The notes beneath the pieces are model-generated. The model was not told where the DNA came from, ran no database searches, and worked only from the letters and a program-made list of their open reading frames with translations. Position numbers and translations under genes: made by a program. From Hygrocybe punicea (taxonomy: Eukaryota; Basidiomycota; Agaricomycetes; Agaricales; Hygrophoraceae), in NCBI GenBank assembly GCA_963556145.1, contig OY744465.1, positions 3,162,001-3,226,000 of the forward strand: a DNA stretch of 64,000 nt, given 5' to 3'. This document shows positions 48,019 through 60,014 of the stretch, in pieces. Position 1 is the first letter of the stretch. Each line of letters starts with the position of its first letter.

Positions 48019-48368
48019 TGTTAAAAGCGGATTATACGGTTGTTGACAACGTTAGTTGACACTCGTAAGAAAGAGAAGATTCTTAGAGAGACGGTAGTGA
48101 GTCTGATACAAACTTGTAATAATCCGATGGGGTGACTACTACATCGGATACCAAGTATATATACTAACTACAAATGATGACTAATGATGACAACTAGCCA
48201 ATAGCGTAAGTCCCTCGGAGAAGGCAGACCCGGATACACTCCGATGAGTAAAGAAGATTACATACGAAGATAGTCCTAACGAGTAGTTATCTGATAATAA
48301 TCAGATAAGCGCATATTCAAACGAATAACGTAGACAGTGATAAATGTACGACGTTACCAATTCCAACA
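48019..48368 (-). mobile_element. Solo LTR (350 bp) in B2
   Basis: Ends TGTTAAAAGCGG and CCAATTCCAACA, flanked by the 5-bp duplication GGGTG (48014-48018 and 48369-48373). TG...CA ends and a 5-bp duplication define an LTR. Reading from the other strand it starts TGTTGGAATTGG, as copia-type LTRs often do, so I place it on the minus strand. The identical insertion is in B3, so it predates the split of B2 and B3 and postdates B1. Confidence 0.9.
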
Positions 48369-49108
48369 GGGTGGGGCGTCCTGGTGGTTGAAAACGTTGG
48401 GGGGCGCTGGTTGGGCACAAGGCGGGAATGTGACGTCCTCAGACCTCCCGACCCCTGGTTTTCGATGGAAACGAGTTGCGGGGGCTACAGACATCAGTAC
48501 TAGACCAAGGACAATAAAACTACGTCCATACCTCTGTTACACCACCCCCTCGACGATGTTGCTGTTGAGCAACAGAAGGTTTGTGCACTCATCTGAGCTC
48601 GAAAGCTCTCACTGTATATTTAAGACTCCGCTCTAATTTTAGCCACAACTCCGGACCACTCTTACTTGTTTGCATTCTAGAGACTCAGATATCACATTTT
48701 ACAACTGCCTTCAGTGGACAAAAGTGACCCAGACATACACTAAAATACAGTTAGAAATTACCACATTTTTATTGGCAGTATAACATTAGTTATTGCATCT
48801 ATACTCATTTCCTTGGCAAAGAATGGCTCACAGAGAGCCCAAATCATACCAGATCCCCTCCATATTTTTTTTCCAGCAGGACAGTCCCCATGACATCCTC
48901 CTCATCAAATCTGGTGACAGTCTATGCAGTGCGCAAGTCAATAGAGGCTCTGAATTCTGGAATGAAACCAGTCAAACGGGATTTTGAACTCAGTTGCCAT
49001 ATTGGGACGCAATTTTCCCTCAGTCCCTGAGATGAATGAATGAATCACCTCAATGGCTGAAAACCGGGTTTATAAGAACGAGTTTTCCATAAATGGAAGA
49101 ATTCGTAA

Positions 49109-50326
49109 CAAGGATTTGACAACAAGATGATCACCAGAGGATGCTCTGGATATCTCAGACAAGAATTTAGGGAACAAGCACTGCTTGATGACATCACAAG
49201 AATAAGATATGAAGGCACATTGCTAGAACATATTGCACAAGATGTCCAGTCATCCATGATTCAAAAGTTTCAACAATGGAAAGGCACTGGATATGTTCCA
49301 TATAAAACTGATGCAGTTTTGAAGTGGTCAGAAAGTGATCCCCTGGTGATTGCTCCTATGGAAGTCAGTCCATGGCACATCATTGAGAAGAACAAAAATA
49401 AGCAAGCAATCACGTCAATTTCTACTCCTTTTATCCCTGCAAAAGGATCTGTTCCACTTTTGTCCAGGAAGCATTTGATTGAACCTTGTGAACTGCCAGC
49501 AGCTAAGAGACAACGAACAGATATGTCAGCTTCCCCAGCAGGTTTGCCGTGGGATGAAATCAATTACAGTTATGCATACGATTCTATCCTGGTTATATTG
49601 TTTGATCTCTGGAAGGAAAATCATACAGTATGGTCTAAAGTATTTCATGATATGAATGATTATCTGGCTACTTTATCTGATGGCTTCTCAGATATATTGA
49701 AAGGCAATATGACATTTGTGCAACTCAGAAATGACTTAAGGGCTGTTTTGCATGATAAGCATCCTGAGACATATCTAATGGGACCTGTTGGAATTAGTGT
49801 TGCAACTCTAGCCATGGAGTTTTTACACGTAGACACTGCAGTCACATCTTCTCAGCATCAATGTACAAGGTGTAAATTTGCTGAAAAACCAGTGGATAAT
49901 CAACTTGGTTATGTTTTACATGGAGAAACTTCAGTTCAAGGGTCTACTATGAATTGGATTGAAACATTGTCCCAACAAACACATCAAAGGTGTTCTAAGT
50001 GTCAATCGGCTATGCAACAAATCTTATTCTACAATGAAGTGCCACCTGTGCTTGTTTTGGAATATCCACTCATGGACATTGAGACCAGTCATACACTTGA
50101 GTTTGAGACTGACAAAGGGATCAAGTCATTGAGGTTGAAAGGAATTGTTTATCATGGCCAATATCATTTCACCAGTAGAATCATAAGTGCAGACAAGAAG
50201 GTTTGGTTTCATGATGGTATGACTACTGGAAATACTTGTTCATATGACGGTATGCTTGATAAATTATCTGATGCTGATGTTAGACAATGCAGAGGCAAGA
50301 ATCTTGTGATGACAATATATGCTTAA
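49109..50326 (+). pseudogene. Gene Y, C-terminal part: end of helicase and protease-like domain
   Basis: Begins at QGFDN (helicase end, after the SRS motif), then GCSGYLRQEFREQ, DDITRIRYEG, and a Lys-rich spacer. The C-terminal domain is GLPWDEINYSYAYDS (about 49541-49585), CTRC (about 49863), RCSKC (about 49991), GIVYHGQYHFTSR (His codon 50165-50167) and VWFHDGM (Asp about 50213), ending ...TIYA stop. The position that is Cys in G2 is Tyr here, so the candidate nucleophile is lost. Open throughout. Its upstream neighbour B2 is not its original neighbour: the rest of Y is on the minus strand beyond B3, and this piece was inverted. Confidence 0.85.
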
Positions 50327-50568
50327 AGTGTTTCATGTGTGGGTGGGTGGGTGGCCAAATTTAATTTGCATGAGATATATAAAATAAAAAGTGGTTGGGC
50401 TCAGCAAGTCTACATTTAGAACTTTTGCACTATAATAATGGGTGGGTGTGGTGGGCTTAGTCTTGCTCAATATTATTTATGAGGTGGAAGTGTATCAACT
50501 CAGAGCAAAGATTGGAACTTTAGGAAGAATTCGTTCATGCCATGCGAAGCATTGGCCCTCTAAACAAG
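50327..50568 (+). other. 3' untranslated tail and CTTG terminus of element Y
   Basis: About 240 bp after the stop, ending GAATTCGTTCATGCC...TAAACAAG at 50568. This is the reverse complement of the CTTGTTTAGAGGGCC element end. The flank that follows belongs to the helicase site CTPED of another gene copy. Confidence 0.85.
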
Positions 50569-50633
50569 TCTTCAGGGGTGCATGCACCATATCGCATGTT
50601 CACTAAAGCTGTTCGCAATGATGCATCATCAGG
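50569..50633 (-). pseudogene. 22-codon helicase scrap between Y terminus and B3
   Basis: The minus strand reads PDDASLRTALVNMRY..CTPED, matching G1 at 11067-11132. In the un-inverted arrangement it lies directly after B2, in the same order as in the gene, so it is probably part of G6. Confidence 0.8.
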
Positions 50634-51373
50634 TTACGAGTTCTTCCATTTATGGAAAACTCGTTCTTATAAACCCGGTTTTCAGCCATTGAGGTGATTC
50701 ATTCATTCATCTCAGGGACTGAGGGAAAATTGCGTCCCAATATGGCAACTGAGTTCAAAATCCCGTTTGACTGGTTTCATTCCAGAATTCAGAGCCTCTA
50801 TTGACTTGCGCACTGCATAGACTGTCACTAGATTTGATGAGGAGGATGTCATGGGGACTGTCCTGCTGGAAAAAAAATATGGAGGGGATCTGGTATGATT
50901 TGGGCTCTCTGTGAGCCATTCTTTGCCAAGGAAATGAGTATAGATGCAATAACTAATGTTATACTGCCAATAAAAATGTGGTAATTTCTAACTGTATTTT
51001 AGTGTATGTCTGGGTCACTTTTGTCCACTGAAGGCAGTTGTAAAATGTGATATCTGAGTCTCTAGAATGCAAACAAGTAAGAGTGGTCCGGAGTTGTGGC
51101 TAAAATTAGAGCGGAGTCTTAAATATACAGTGAGAGCTTTCGAGCTCAGATGAGTGCACAAACCTTCTGTTGCTCAACAGCAACATCGTCGAGGGGGTGG
51201 TGTAACAGAGGTATGGACGTAGTTTTATTGTCCTTGGTCTAGTACTGATGTCTGTAGCCCCCGCAACTCGTTTCCATCGAAAACCAGGGGTCGGGAGGTC
51301 TGAGGACGTCACATTCCCGCCTTGTGCCCAACCAGCGCCCCCCAACGTTTTCAACCACCAGGACGCCCCACCC

Positions 51374-51723
51374 TGTTGGAATTGGTAACGTCGTACATTT
51401 ATCACTGTCTACGTTATTCGTTTGAATATGCGCTTATCTGATTATTATCAGATAACTACTCGTTAGGACTATCTTCGTATGTAATCTTCTTTACTCATCG
51501 GAGTGTATCCGGGTCTGCCTTCTCCGAGGGACTTACGCTATTGGCTAGTTGTCATCATTAGTCATCATTTGTAGTTAGTATATATACTTGGTATCCGATG
51601 TAGTAGTCACCCCATCGGATTATTACAAGTTTGTATCAGACTCACTACCGTCTCTCTAAGAATCTTCTCTTTCTTACGAGTGTCAACTAACGTTGTCAAC
51701 AACCGTATAATCCGCTTTTAACA
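51374..51723 (+). mobile_element. Solo LTR (350 bp) in B3
   Basis: Same LTR as 48019-48368 in reverse, TGTTGGAATTGG to CTTTTAACA, with CACCC on both sides (51369-51373 and 51724-51728). Confidence 0.9.
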
Positions 51724-52559
51724 CACCCAGCCCTATGTTCGACCATCCCTGGCCAGTCTAGACCCCCCGCACCTCGTTCTTGTTGAAAACGAGAAGTCGG
51801 GGGTTCTCTGGCCCTTGCATTCCGCCTGTCTGCTCAACCGGCAACCCTCCCCCCCCTTTTCATCCCCCAGGACGCCCCACCCTGTACGGTTTTCGATCAC
51901 CCCCGACCAGTGCACACCCCCCGCACCTCGTTCGCGTCGACCACGAGGGGTCGGGGGGTCTCAGGCCCTCGGATTCCGGCTGTCTGCCCAACCACCCCCC
52001 CCCCCCCCCGTTTTCACTCACCATGTCACCCCGTCCCACACCCCTCATCTAGATCCCTGTACCCTGTTTCTCTTGAAAACGCGAAGTTGGGGGTGTCAGG
52101 CCTTCCATTTTTGACTCATATATTTACTTATATTTAATTATTAAATAGAAATTAAATATTATATAATCAATTTCCAAATTTATCTTTGAAATCTTAAATG
52201 CTACACTTGTGACACATCATCTGCTAGTGCATAACATGCTATTCTACTGTGTTGTGTTCCTACTACTCCTGCTGTTCCCCATTCCCTCTGGTCTCAACAG
52301 TTCTCATGTCTGTTTTACAGTTCCTTTCTTGTTGTCAGTGACACATTCTGACCATTCATTTAACTTGTGTTGCATGACAGGCCAATGTGAATGCCAATGC
52401 ATCATTGCATATGTGATTTCTTCACAAAGACGGGTTGGTTTATCTGACCATTGATTGAAGCACCAGAAATCTCCGGTGGCCTTGTTTACATGGTACACAG
52501 CTCGGTCCACTATGTAATGTTTCAATTATCCGTACCATATACTATACAAAACACCTGAG

Positions 52560-52847
52560 TTGCTGGTATTAGAATATCCCAACATAAACATGATTACCAG
52601 CCATCAAATAACTGTAAATGTAAATGACAAGTCAGTAAATTTGTATCTAAGAGGTATTGTATATGTTGGAGGATATCACTCTACATCTCAATTCATATCA
52701 GAAGATGGCACAATTTGGTATCATGATGGTATGACAACTGGAGCAACATGTAAGCAAGATGGTCACATTGGTATCATGTCAGATGATGGTTTTAAAAGAT
52801 ATGAAGATAAAATTCTTGTGCTAGCAGTTTATGCTCAAAACCAGTAA
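52560..52847 (+). pseudogene. Family-B C-terminal gene fragment in B3
   Basis: Third copy of the 95-residue fragment (VLEYP, GIVY, YHSTSQF, IWYHDGM, stop), plus strand because B3 is reversed. No natural start codon. Confidence 0.8.
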
Positions 52848-53012
52848 TTTAATATAATTGAGGACTATTGGGTGGGAAAGTGGGACATTCAGAATTTTCA
52901 CCATTTGTAAATTCATATTGGACATCAAAATTGAAGGAAATCTTCAGGGTGGGAAAGTGGGCCATTAAATATAGGAATGTTATAAATACATTACATGATG
53001 TCAAACACTTAA

Positions 53013-53273
53013 TGTTGGAAGTGGTGATGTAGTAGTCACTTTCAACAGAGCTAAGATCCAATGGTTCCACCTAATGGCAGGTTAATCAACACCGGAGCTA
53101 CAGCACTACACAGTAGTGGATGGTTAAGAAGTGAACTAAGGTCTGCCTTAGGGTATATGTTAGATATCCTAACTCCCATTGTAACCGGTCACATAGCTCA
53201 GTTGGTAGAGCTACCCTCATGTGTTGGGGAGGTCCCCGGTTCAAACCCTGGTGTGGCCACTATTTTCTTCACA
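53013..53273 (+). mobile_element. LTR-like insertion with an internal tRNA-like segment (261 bp)
   Basis: Found only in B3. Starts TGTTGGAAGTGG and ends TTCTTCACA, with CTTAA directly repeated on both sides (53008-53012, 53274-53278): TG...CA ends and a 5-bp duplication as in a solo LTR. It shares GATGTAGTAGTCAC with the 350-bp LTR. The last third is a tRNA-like sequence. An 8-bp duplication ACACTTAA with shorter ends is an alternative reading. It could be a small TRIM/SMART-type LTR or a SINE-like element. Confidence 0.6.
53187..53259 (+). tRNA. tRNA-like sequence, probably a pseudo-tRNA
   Basis: 73 bases that fold as a cloverleaf: acceptor GGTCACA/TGTGGCC plus discriminator A, D arm GCTC/GAGC around AGTTGGTA, T arm CCCGG/CCTGG with one mismatch and loop TTCAAAC. 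The anticodon stem is poor: the simplest register gives loop CATGTGT without U33, while a one-base shift gives anticodon GTG (His). TTTT follows at once, as for a Pol III terminator. It has A-box (TAGCTCAGTTGG) and B-box-like (GGTTCAAACCC) sequences. Likely not a working tRNA. Confidence 0.5.
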
Positions 53274-56200
53274 CTTAAGTTCTTATTGTTACTTATTGCC
53301 CGAGCACTGGTAAGTAATGGTAACAGTGGTAGTGGTAAATGCCAGGATAAACTGTTGTATAACTGACATTCAGTCCACTACAATGTTGGTTGACTAGTAA
53401 TATACAAGTATGGCAGGAACAAGTGTCAATAATATTGTCCAAGAGATTAGTAGTCCCTTGATCAAAGGCCCCAACTGAGGACAAGTAGTACATTGTTACT
53501 AACAGAATGGGATAACATAGAATGTATGATTCCAAATTCAAACAATGTTCACATATACTATGATTATTCTTGTTATACATTACAACTGCAGATTATGTAG
53601 AATAAATAATGGACATCAAATGATTGAATAGAACCAAGAAGAACTCGTTCATGCCACGCTTGTGATGGCCCACTTCCCCAAGTATGATTACTGTGCCAGC
53701 AGCGGTAGCACTTCTTGACAATGATGAATAATATGCCATGTGTGAAAAGCAGCTGTTTAGATGCACAACATTGTATGGTCTTGTCTTGCCTTGAGCGGCA
53801 TGTGCAGTCATTGCAAAGTTTGGCGAAACCTAAACCTGTTGTCTTTCTATCCTTTCTTTTAAATCACTTGGAAATACACACTGAACTGTCTTGGTGTTTT
53901 TCACAATAGGAACAACATTGTCTGGCAGAGAAGGAATCTGCACAAGCTTTGGTGGATTCAGAAGCTCAATGAACACTGTGTCCAGTACACGCTTTCCATG
54001 ATCAGCTTTTGATGACTGCCAACCAACAACAAATCCTTCTTGTCCCTTGGTGATGCAAAGTTCAGTTGCATCATTGTTTCTAAGCATGACTGGCATTCCA
54101 ACACACAAGGATAATTTACCAGCAAAGTTTTCTGTTCCACCATGGTGCACCTTCCATATTTCTCTTTGAGTATCAAAGTCTATCTCACCAGATTCATGAA
54201 GTGCTTTTGATTTGCCTTTTGATTTATTTCTGATAGATACATCCTTTTCCTTTCCCCATCTGTCAATAGAATAAAAGTTGATTAATTTCTGGTTTGTGTC
54301 TTTGGCAAATCTTTCACAGCCAAGCAAATTGATCTGATCCTTTTGAGAGTGAATGCCGCAGATGATTGGGACATTTCTGAAATTCTTAGAGGCAACATTA
54401 GGTTGATCAGGTCTATTTCCTGCAATCCGGCTTCTCAAAAATATAATGTCATTTGGAGTACACTTTCCATATCGCATATTGACCAATGCAGTTCTGAACT
54501 TTGCATCTTGGGGAGTTTGAGTCTTTTGTCTCATGTTTTCTCTGAGAATAACAACTGTGGTTACCTGATGCCAAAGCGCTTTGCCAACAGCAGTTTCCTG
54601 AGCATATGGTGTTAATCCAGAGTGTGCTTGTGTGCCAACTGTTCCACTATATAATGCTGATCCTCCAACAGGTGGCAATTGTGCAAAGTCTCCAGCAAAT
54701 ATCATGTTTATCCCACCCAATGGCAGGTCATGAATGTTTGTTGCTTTAGCAAGTTTAGCACTGATTTTATACAAGTCATGGCAAGATATCATTGAAACCT
54801 CATCAATGAATATGTAGTCAACTCCTTCTAATCTGGCCTTGAGCTGAGCAATGTTGGTGGCTTCATTTTTGCCAGACGAGTTTGGATTAATGCCTAAGAA
54901 GTAATGGTATGTGGAACCATTCTGTAATGCAGCTGATGTTCCAGTTGGACCAAGGATAACAAATTTGTAAGACTCATTTGCAGCTTTAAAAAAATCAACA
55001 ACAGCTTTGATCACTTGTGATTTTCCAGTACCAGCCATGCCTCCAATATGCATTTTTAGTTGTTCACTACATGATGAAGCATGGTTTGCAATAATTCTAA
55101 ATGCCCTATCTTGTTCTGTATTCAAGTGAAATGTTTGAACAGTAGTGTCAATCAACACCTGTCTGTGTGCATTCTCTGCCTTGAAATTGTGCATAAAGTA
55201 TGATTGGTCAACAACCATCACATTATTTTCATTGGGGTCTGAATATTGTTTGCCATGTTTATGTGACTTTGAAGGAATATTCTGGTTACGTTCTTCAAGA
55301 ATTTGTTGTCTTTTGTCTTGAACTGCAGATTTCCATTGAGATGCTGACTTATGCACTTCCACATCAAGTGGATTTATGTTCACTGCTACATTGCCTTCTG
55401 GACAGGCATCCAACCAACCCACATTTCTAACAACATTTTCTGTAGATTCCATTTGTGCTTTGATCAATCTGCCATGACTTCCAAGGTCAGTGTATTTGTT
55501 TAGATGATATTCTCCATCTTGACCATCTTGACCATCTGCTGCACAATCTATGTCTTCACCATTTTGACTGTAGTCATCATCGAGATGTGAGATCATGTCT
55601 CCAGTCATAAACTGTGGGCATGTGCCATCTGGTAACATTTCACCCTTCTTGAGTTGTGCTGAAAAGTCATCTCTGGCATCATTGCATTCATATCTCAAAT
55701 TAAAATGGTCTATTATTTGTATTTGTCTTTTTGTAAATTCATGAGTGTCAAAAGCTTCATCCCAAGATTGGTCCCCTAATTTCAGGTCATGACCAGATCT
55801 CCATGGTTTGAACAAAGTTAACATGGTTGTACAATAATATTCTCTATCTCCTCTGTCACGTCTGGGAAGTGAACTGCCAATGAAATTTGGAACCAAATGA
55901 TATTGTTCATGGAAGTCGATGCAATGTGTTTCATAAGTGGATGATCTTGCAGGAACAATACATGTTCTACATTGTCAGAATGCATACTGTCTGTTTCATC
56001 TGTGTAATCATTGTCATGATCAAATAATGTGTTATCCTTATCAATGTTGAGATCATCAGAATCAACATCAGTTTCACAGTGATTAGCAGGTGATGCTCTG
56101 ATACCACAATCATTACCTGAATCTTGTAATGTTGGCTCTAAAAGTAATTCATCTTCACTGTGAATTTCATCATGAACTGTTTTTCTATGGATTTTAACTT

Positions 56201-59010
56201 TTTTGGCACATTGAAATTGAATCCATTCATATAGATTGACATCCTGAAACCTTTGAGGTCTATAAACGTAATCATGCACTATTGATGTTCCAACAAAAGT
56301 GCCTTGCTGATTTCGGAGGACTACTCTGTCTGGCTCACTTGACATTTCTGTATCACCATCTGTTTTCCAAGCATTTAACACTTCTCTGACATAATTTTTC
56401 CAATACACAGGAATAAACTTGTGGCTAGTGTAATGATCAGGATTGCCCAGCAAATATAGAGCTGACATGGGTCCACCTATTTCCAGTTTGGCTGTTAATG
56501 TATTGATAATTTGTGTGATTAATTTTCTAGCTTTTTCTTTTCTCCGCATTGATCCACCAAGCATCTCAGAATTTCTGTCAAATACACTTCTGATAGTATC
56601 AAATATGCTATAAGTTTTTAGTCCTGGTTTAGTTATATAGTCAGATATGTATGCTACAATCGCCTTGATTGCTGTGCCAGATAGAAGACTTGTGATATCA
56701 GTGTTGCAGCGTAACAGAAATGTTACAAGTGGGGTTAATGTGTTGATCCATGCTTCACCCTTTTTCACATTCAGTGCACCAGTCTTTGGATCAACTTGAG
56801 TGGATTCAAACAATGGTCTTGGAAATCTAGCTTTGCATTTTCCATGTTTGTTCATGCAGGTGGGTCTGTCTTTTCTATTTACTTTCTCAGCATTAGACTT
56901 GTATCTGCCACAATTATGAACATTGGAGTGAAGTATCAAATCATCCACAGTGTTTCTAAATCCATTCCACCATGACTCAACATTCTTGCATTCAATGCAT
57001 TCAGATTGATCATCCATGTCTTTATGTTTGTCATTGCACAGAGGTGGTGGTGTTTCAGGCAAGGTTTGAGTTGGATCTTTATAACCTTTTTGCATGGATT
57101 GAGCATTGACTTTGGCTGTTACTTCATCAATTGTGCCAGTCATAAATTCACCAATATGAACACTTTCAAGATATTCAACAAATCTTTTTTGGAAGTCTGA
57201 GTTGGGATCCATGATTCTATCTCTGATCTCTTGTGGCGACAAGCATGCTTTGAGCCATAACATCATATGCATATGAAGAGTTAATCGTCCTTGCTGTTCA
57301 ACAGCACCATAATATGCATTTGTATCTCCATAAAATCCAGAGTGATTTGATCCAGCTCCGAGCACATGTTTGATAAATAACTTACCATAAAATGAAAGAA
57401 TCTTGCACCAGCCACGGGATTTTGGGCAATAAGTCTGTATCTCTCATCATAGTCTCGCAAGTTTGGGGAAAACTCCTCTTTGGTGTCAGCAAAATATAAA
57501 CATAGTGGATGCATGATATCTGCAGGTGAAAAGGTGATAAACCAAGATGGGGCCCCACAGAATGACATCAGAGCCCAGATTTCATTTCTCATATATTTTT
57601 TATTTGTCAAAGATCCTTGTACATGACTTCCAACATGGTCAATGTCTTTGATCAGCTGGAAACAAAGCTTTTCCTCATCAGTGTCAGGTTTGACATGTTC
57701 ACCCTCTTCCATCTTTCTGGAGATGTAATTCAGAACACCAACATCGACATCCATGAGCCTCTGGGATATCTGATCAAACTTTGCTTTCTCAGCCAATAAA
57801 TAGCCTCCAGTAGTTGCCTGTTTGATTTGTTCATGATTTGTTCATGATTAAATGCAATCAATGGAAAGTGTGGGTCTCTCTGAAAACGCTTGTCATAGTA
57901 CATTAAAAAATGTCTTTTATGTGCAATATCAGACAGAGATCCTTGCTTTATATTATTTCCAATACCACCAAGTCCATATGGAAACAGCCAAGGCATCATT
58001 TGTGGAAATAACTGTGGGTTGCCATAGATTGATTGTGGATCTTTGTCATGTCCAATAGCGAGCACCATGCGGTTGCTCTTCAAATGTTTCAAAGCAATGG
58101 CCTTTAATGCTTTGACACTCTTGGTTGAATATTCCTCACCAGTCAAGCCATGAACAACAAATGGACATTTGCCAGTCTCTGTTCCTTCTTCAGTTTCCAT
58201 ATCATGGACTGCAGTTGATTCTGGACTTTTGTTGGTGAATGACTGGCGGTAATCAACAACCACTGGTATATCATTTTCAGGATATTGATTTAAATTCTCC
58301 TGCGATATTTCCAAGTCAAAGTAATCACAGTGATTTAACTTTAGCCAATTCAAAGCATTGGCTACTTTGTTTCTCCTAACAAGCAGAGGTGTTCTTTCAA
58401 AGTCAGACTTGGTTGGTTTGCATGGACCAGTGTAAATAAAGGCCAGAACTTCATCTAATTCATCAGCTGGAGGTGGCAAAATATCATATAGTTTTGGAAC
58501 TGGATTTGCAAATGTAATTACATTGGCTCTCATCTTGTGCATGCCTGAAGAGACTCTGACAATGCATCTATTGTGTCTAACCCTTGCAATCATCAACTGT
58601 TCAGCATATGATAGGTTTTGTAAAGCTGTTGGCACATCACCAATCCACAGACCATTTGCCAATGCATGCAGGGGTTGTTTTCCTTTGGTTAATGACTTGT
58701 GACATGTTTTGCATATATTGTCTAAGTTTTCAATCAAAATGGGCTTATCCATGCTTTGAACTGGATCATCAGATGAAAAACGTTCTTGTTGTGTGGCAGA
58801 AGCTTGTAGTAACAGAGTTAAATCCAAATCAAGTGAAGATAGTTGTGATAAACCTTGAATTGCTGTTAGTCGTCCACAAACTGCACAACCAGCTTCTGAA
58901 AATTTATTAGGACTACTTTCCATGCAAAAATTTGAAATAATGGTATGTTGCAAGGATTGAGAAGGAGGTATAGGCAGAAATTTTATGTTGTCCCTATAAG
59001 ACTGTGCTGC

Positions 59011-59409
59011 AATTTGATTTTGCTGTTTACATTTGTCTGGATTACTGAGACGAAAAGATTGAACTGCTTTTTGATTAAACATTTTATGGTTCTCTGAATC
59101 ATCAGAAAAATCTCTTTCAACAGTGGCTAAATTTTGGTGTTGATGTCTTTCTAGATGTTTCAAGTGATAATTTTTAACTGCAGCTAAATTTTGCTGCTTA
59201 TGCTGCTCTGTATGTCTTGAATGATAAATTTTAACAGCAGTCAAATTTTGCTGCTGACGAATCTGTGGATGTTGGAAATTATATCTTTTTACAGCAGCTT
59301 GATTTGTCTGCTGATGTTTATCAATATTATTTTGATTGTATTTTTTAACTGCATGGAGATGTTCTTTACAGTATTTGTCTATATTTTTATTGTGTGACAG
59401 CTTTACAGC
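59011..59409 (-). repeat. 19-residue (57-bp) tandem repeat in gene Y
   Basis: Seven in-register units with the pattern AVK-Y...H...QQN (for example AVKIYHSRHTEQHKQQNLA), then a partial eighth. The protein pattern is kept better than the DNA. It lies between the GGG segment and the Cys-pair domain; G1 has two shorter related units at the same place. Likely a helical spacer or binding array; function unknown. Confidence 0.85.
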
Positions 59410-60014
59410 CTCAATGTTAGCCATTCTCTTTTTATTTGCTATTTCTATATCGTCAATAAATTCAAAGATAGAAAGATAAGAGGAACAATCAATGCATTTG
59501 TGATTGACAATTTTTGTTTGAATATTGGTATACTTCATCTTTGCAGGTAAATTAAATAGAATGATAACTGGCAATAATTTTTAGATCTGCAATGGTTAAT
59601 TTACTTACTAAGGTTTGAAGTGGGACATCTAATGCCACAAGAAACAGGTTTGAAAAATCCAGATGAATTAAATTCCTTTCAGATACATATGATTTAAATG
59701 TGTAGTTTCCTGGTTTGTATTGGGAATCTTTTGAGATAAGTTCAGATAAAGTAAAGATAGGTTTCTTGCCACCTCCTACACATGTGCTATACATAGCCTT
59801 GATTATATCAATATTTTGTGGTAATACTGCTGTAGCATGGAACTTGTATGACATTACCATCTTCCTGAGATGGAATATTATCAATGTAGGAAAATGCCAG
59901 GTTAGGATACCTGTGCAGATCCATAACAAGACGTATGGAGATTGATTCAACTGTTGAGGCAGAGAAGACAATACACTAGATGGTCTGGGTAAAGAGAACA
60001 ATGCACAGAATATT

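Larger units (their letters stand above)
45850..49108 (+). mobile_element. B2: family-B element (3259 bp), flanks do not match each other
   Basis: CTTGGGGAAGTGGGCC at 45850, hairpin and ATTCGTAA at 49108 (one C-to-T change in the terminal stem). Same internal order as B1, but with two extra insertions: a hAT-like piece (46279-46747) and a solo LTR (48019-48368). Most of the minisatellite is missing relative to B1. The left flank is the helicase site SGAPLY in G6. The right flank is the QGFDN site of gene Y, far downstream in the gene. See the inversion finding. Confidence 0.9.
50634..53682 (-). mobile_element. B3: family-B element, reversed (3049 bp), flanks do not match each other
   Basis: TTACGAG at 50634, CCCCAAG at 53682. 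Mirror image of B2, including the solo LTR at 51374-51723, but without the B2 hAT-like piece and with its own 261-bp LTR-like insertion (53013-53273). Its CTTG end adjoins the GTVII site of gene Y. Its hairpin end adjoins the PDDAS scrap. Confidence 0.9.

Noticed and set aside
53187..53259. A normal functional tRNA gene
   Set aside because: Anticodon stem pairs poorly, U33 is missing in the simplest fold, the T stem has a mismatch, and the sequence lies inside a mobile insertion.
45850..53682. One simple large inverted duplication (palindrome)
   Set aside because: B2 and B3 are mirror images only between their own ends; flanks and private insertions differ, and the flanks are explained better by two separate insertions followed by an inversion.
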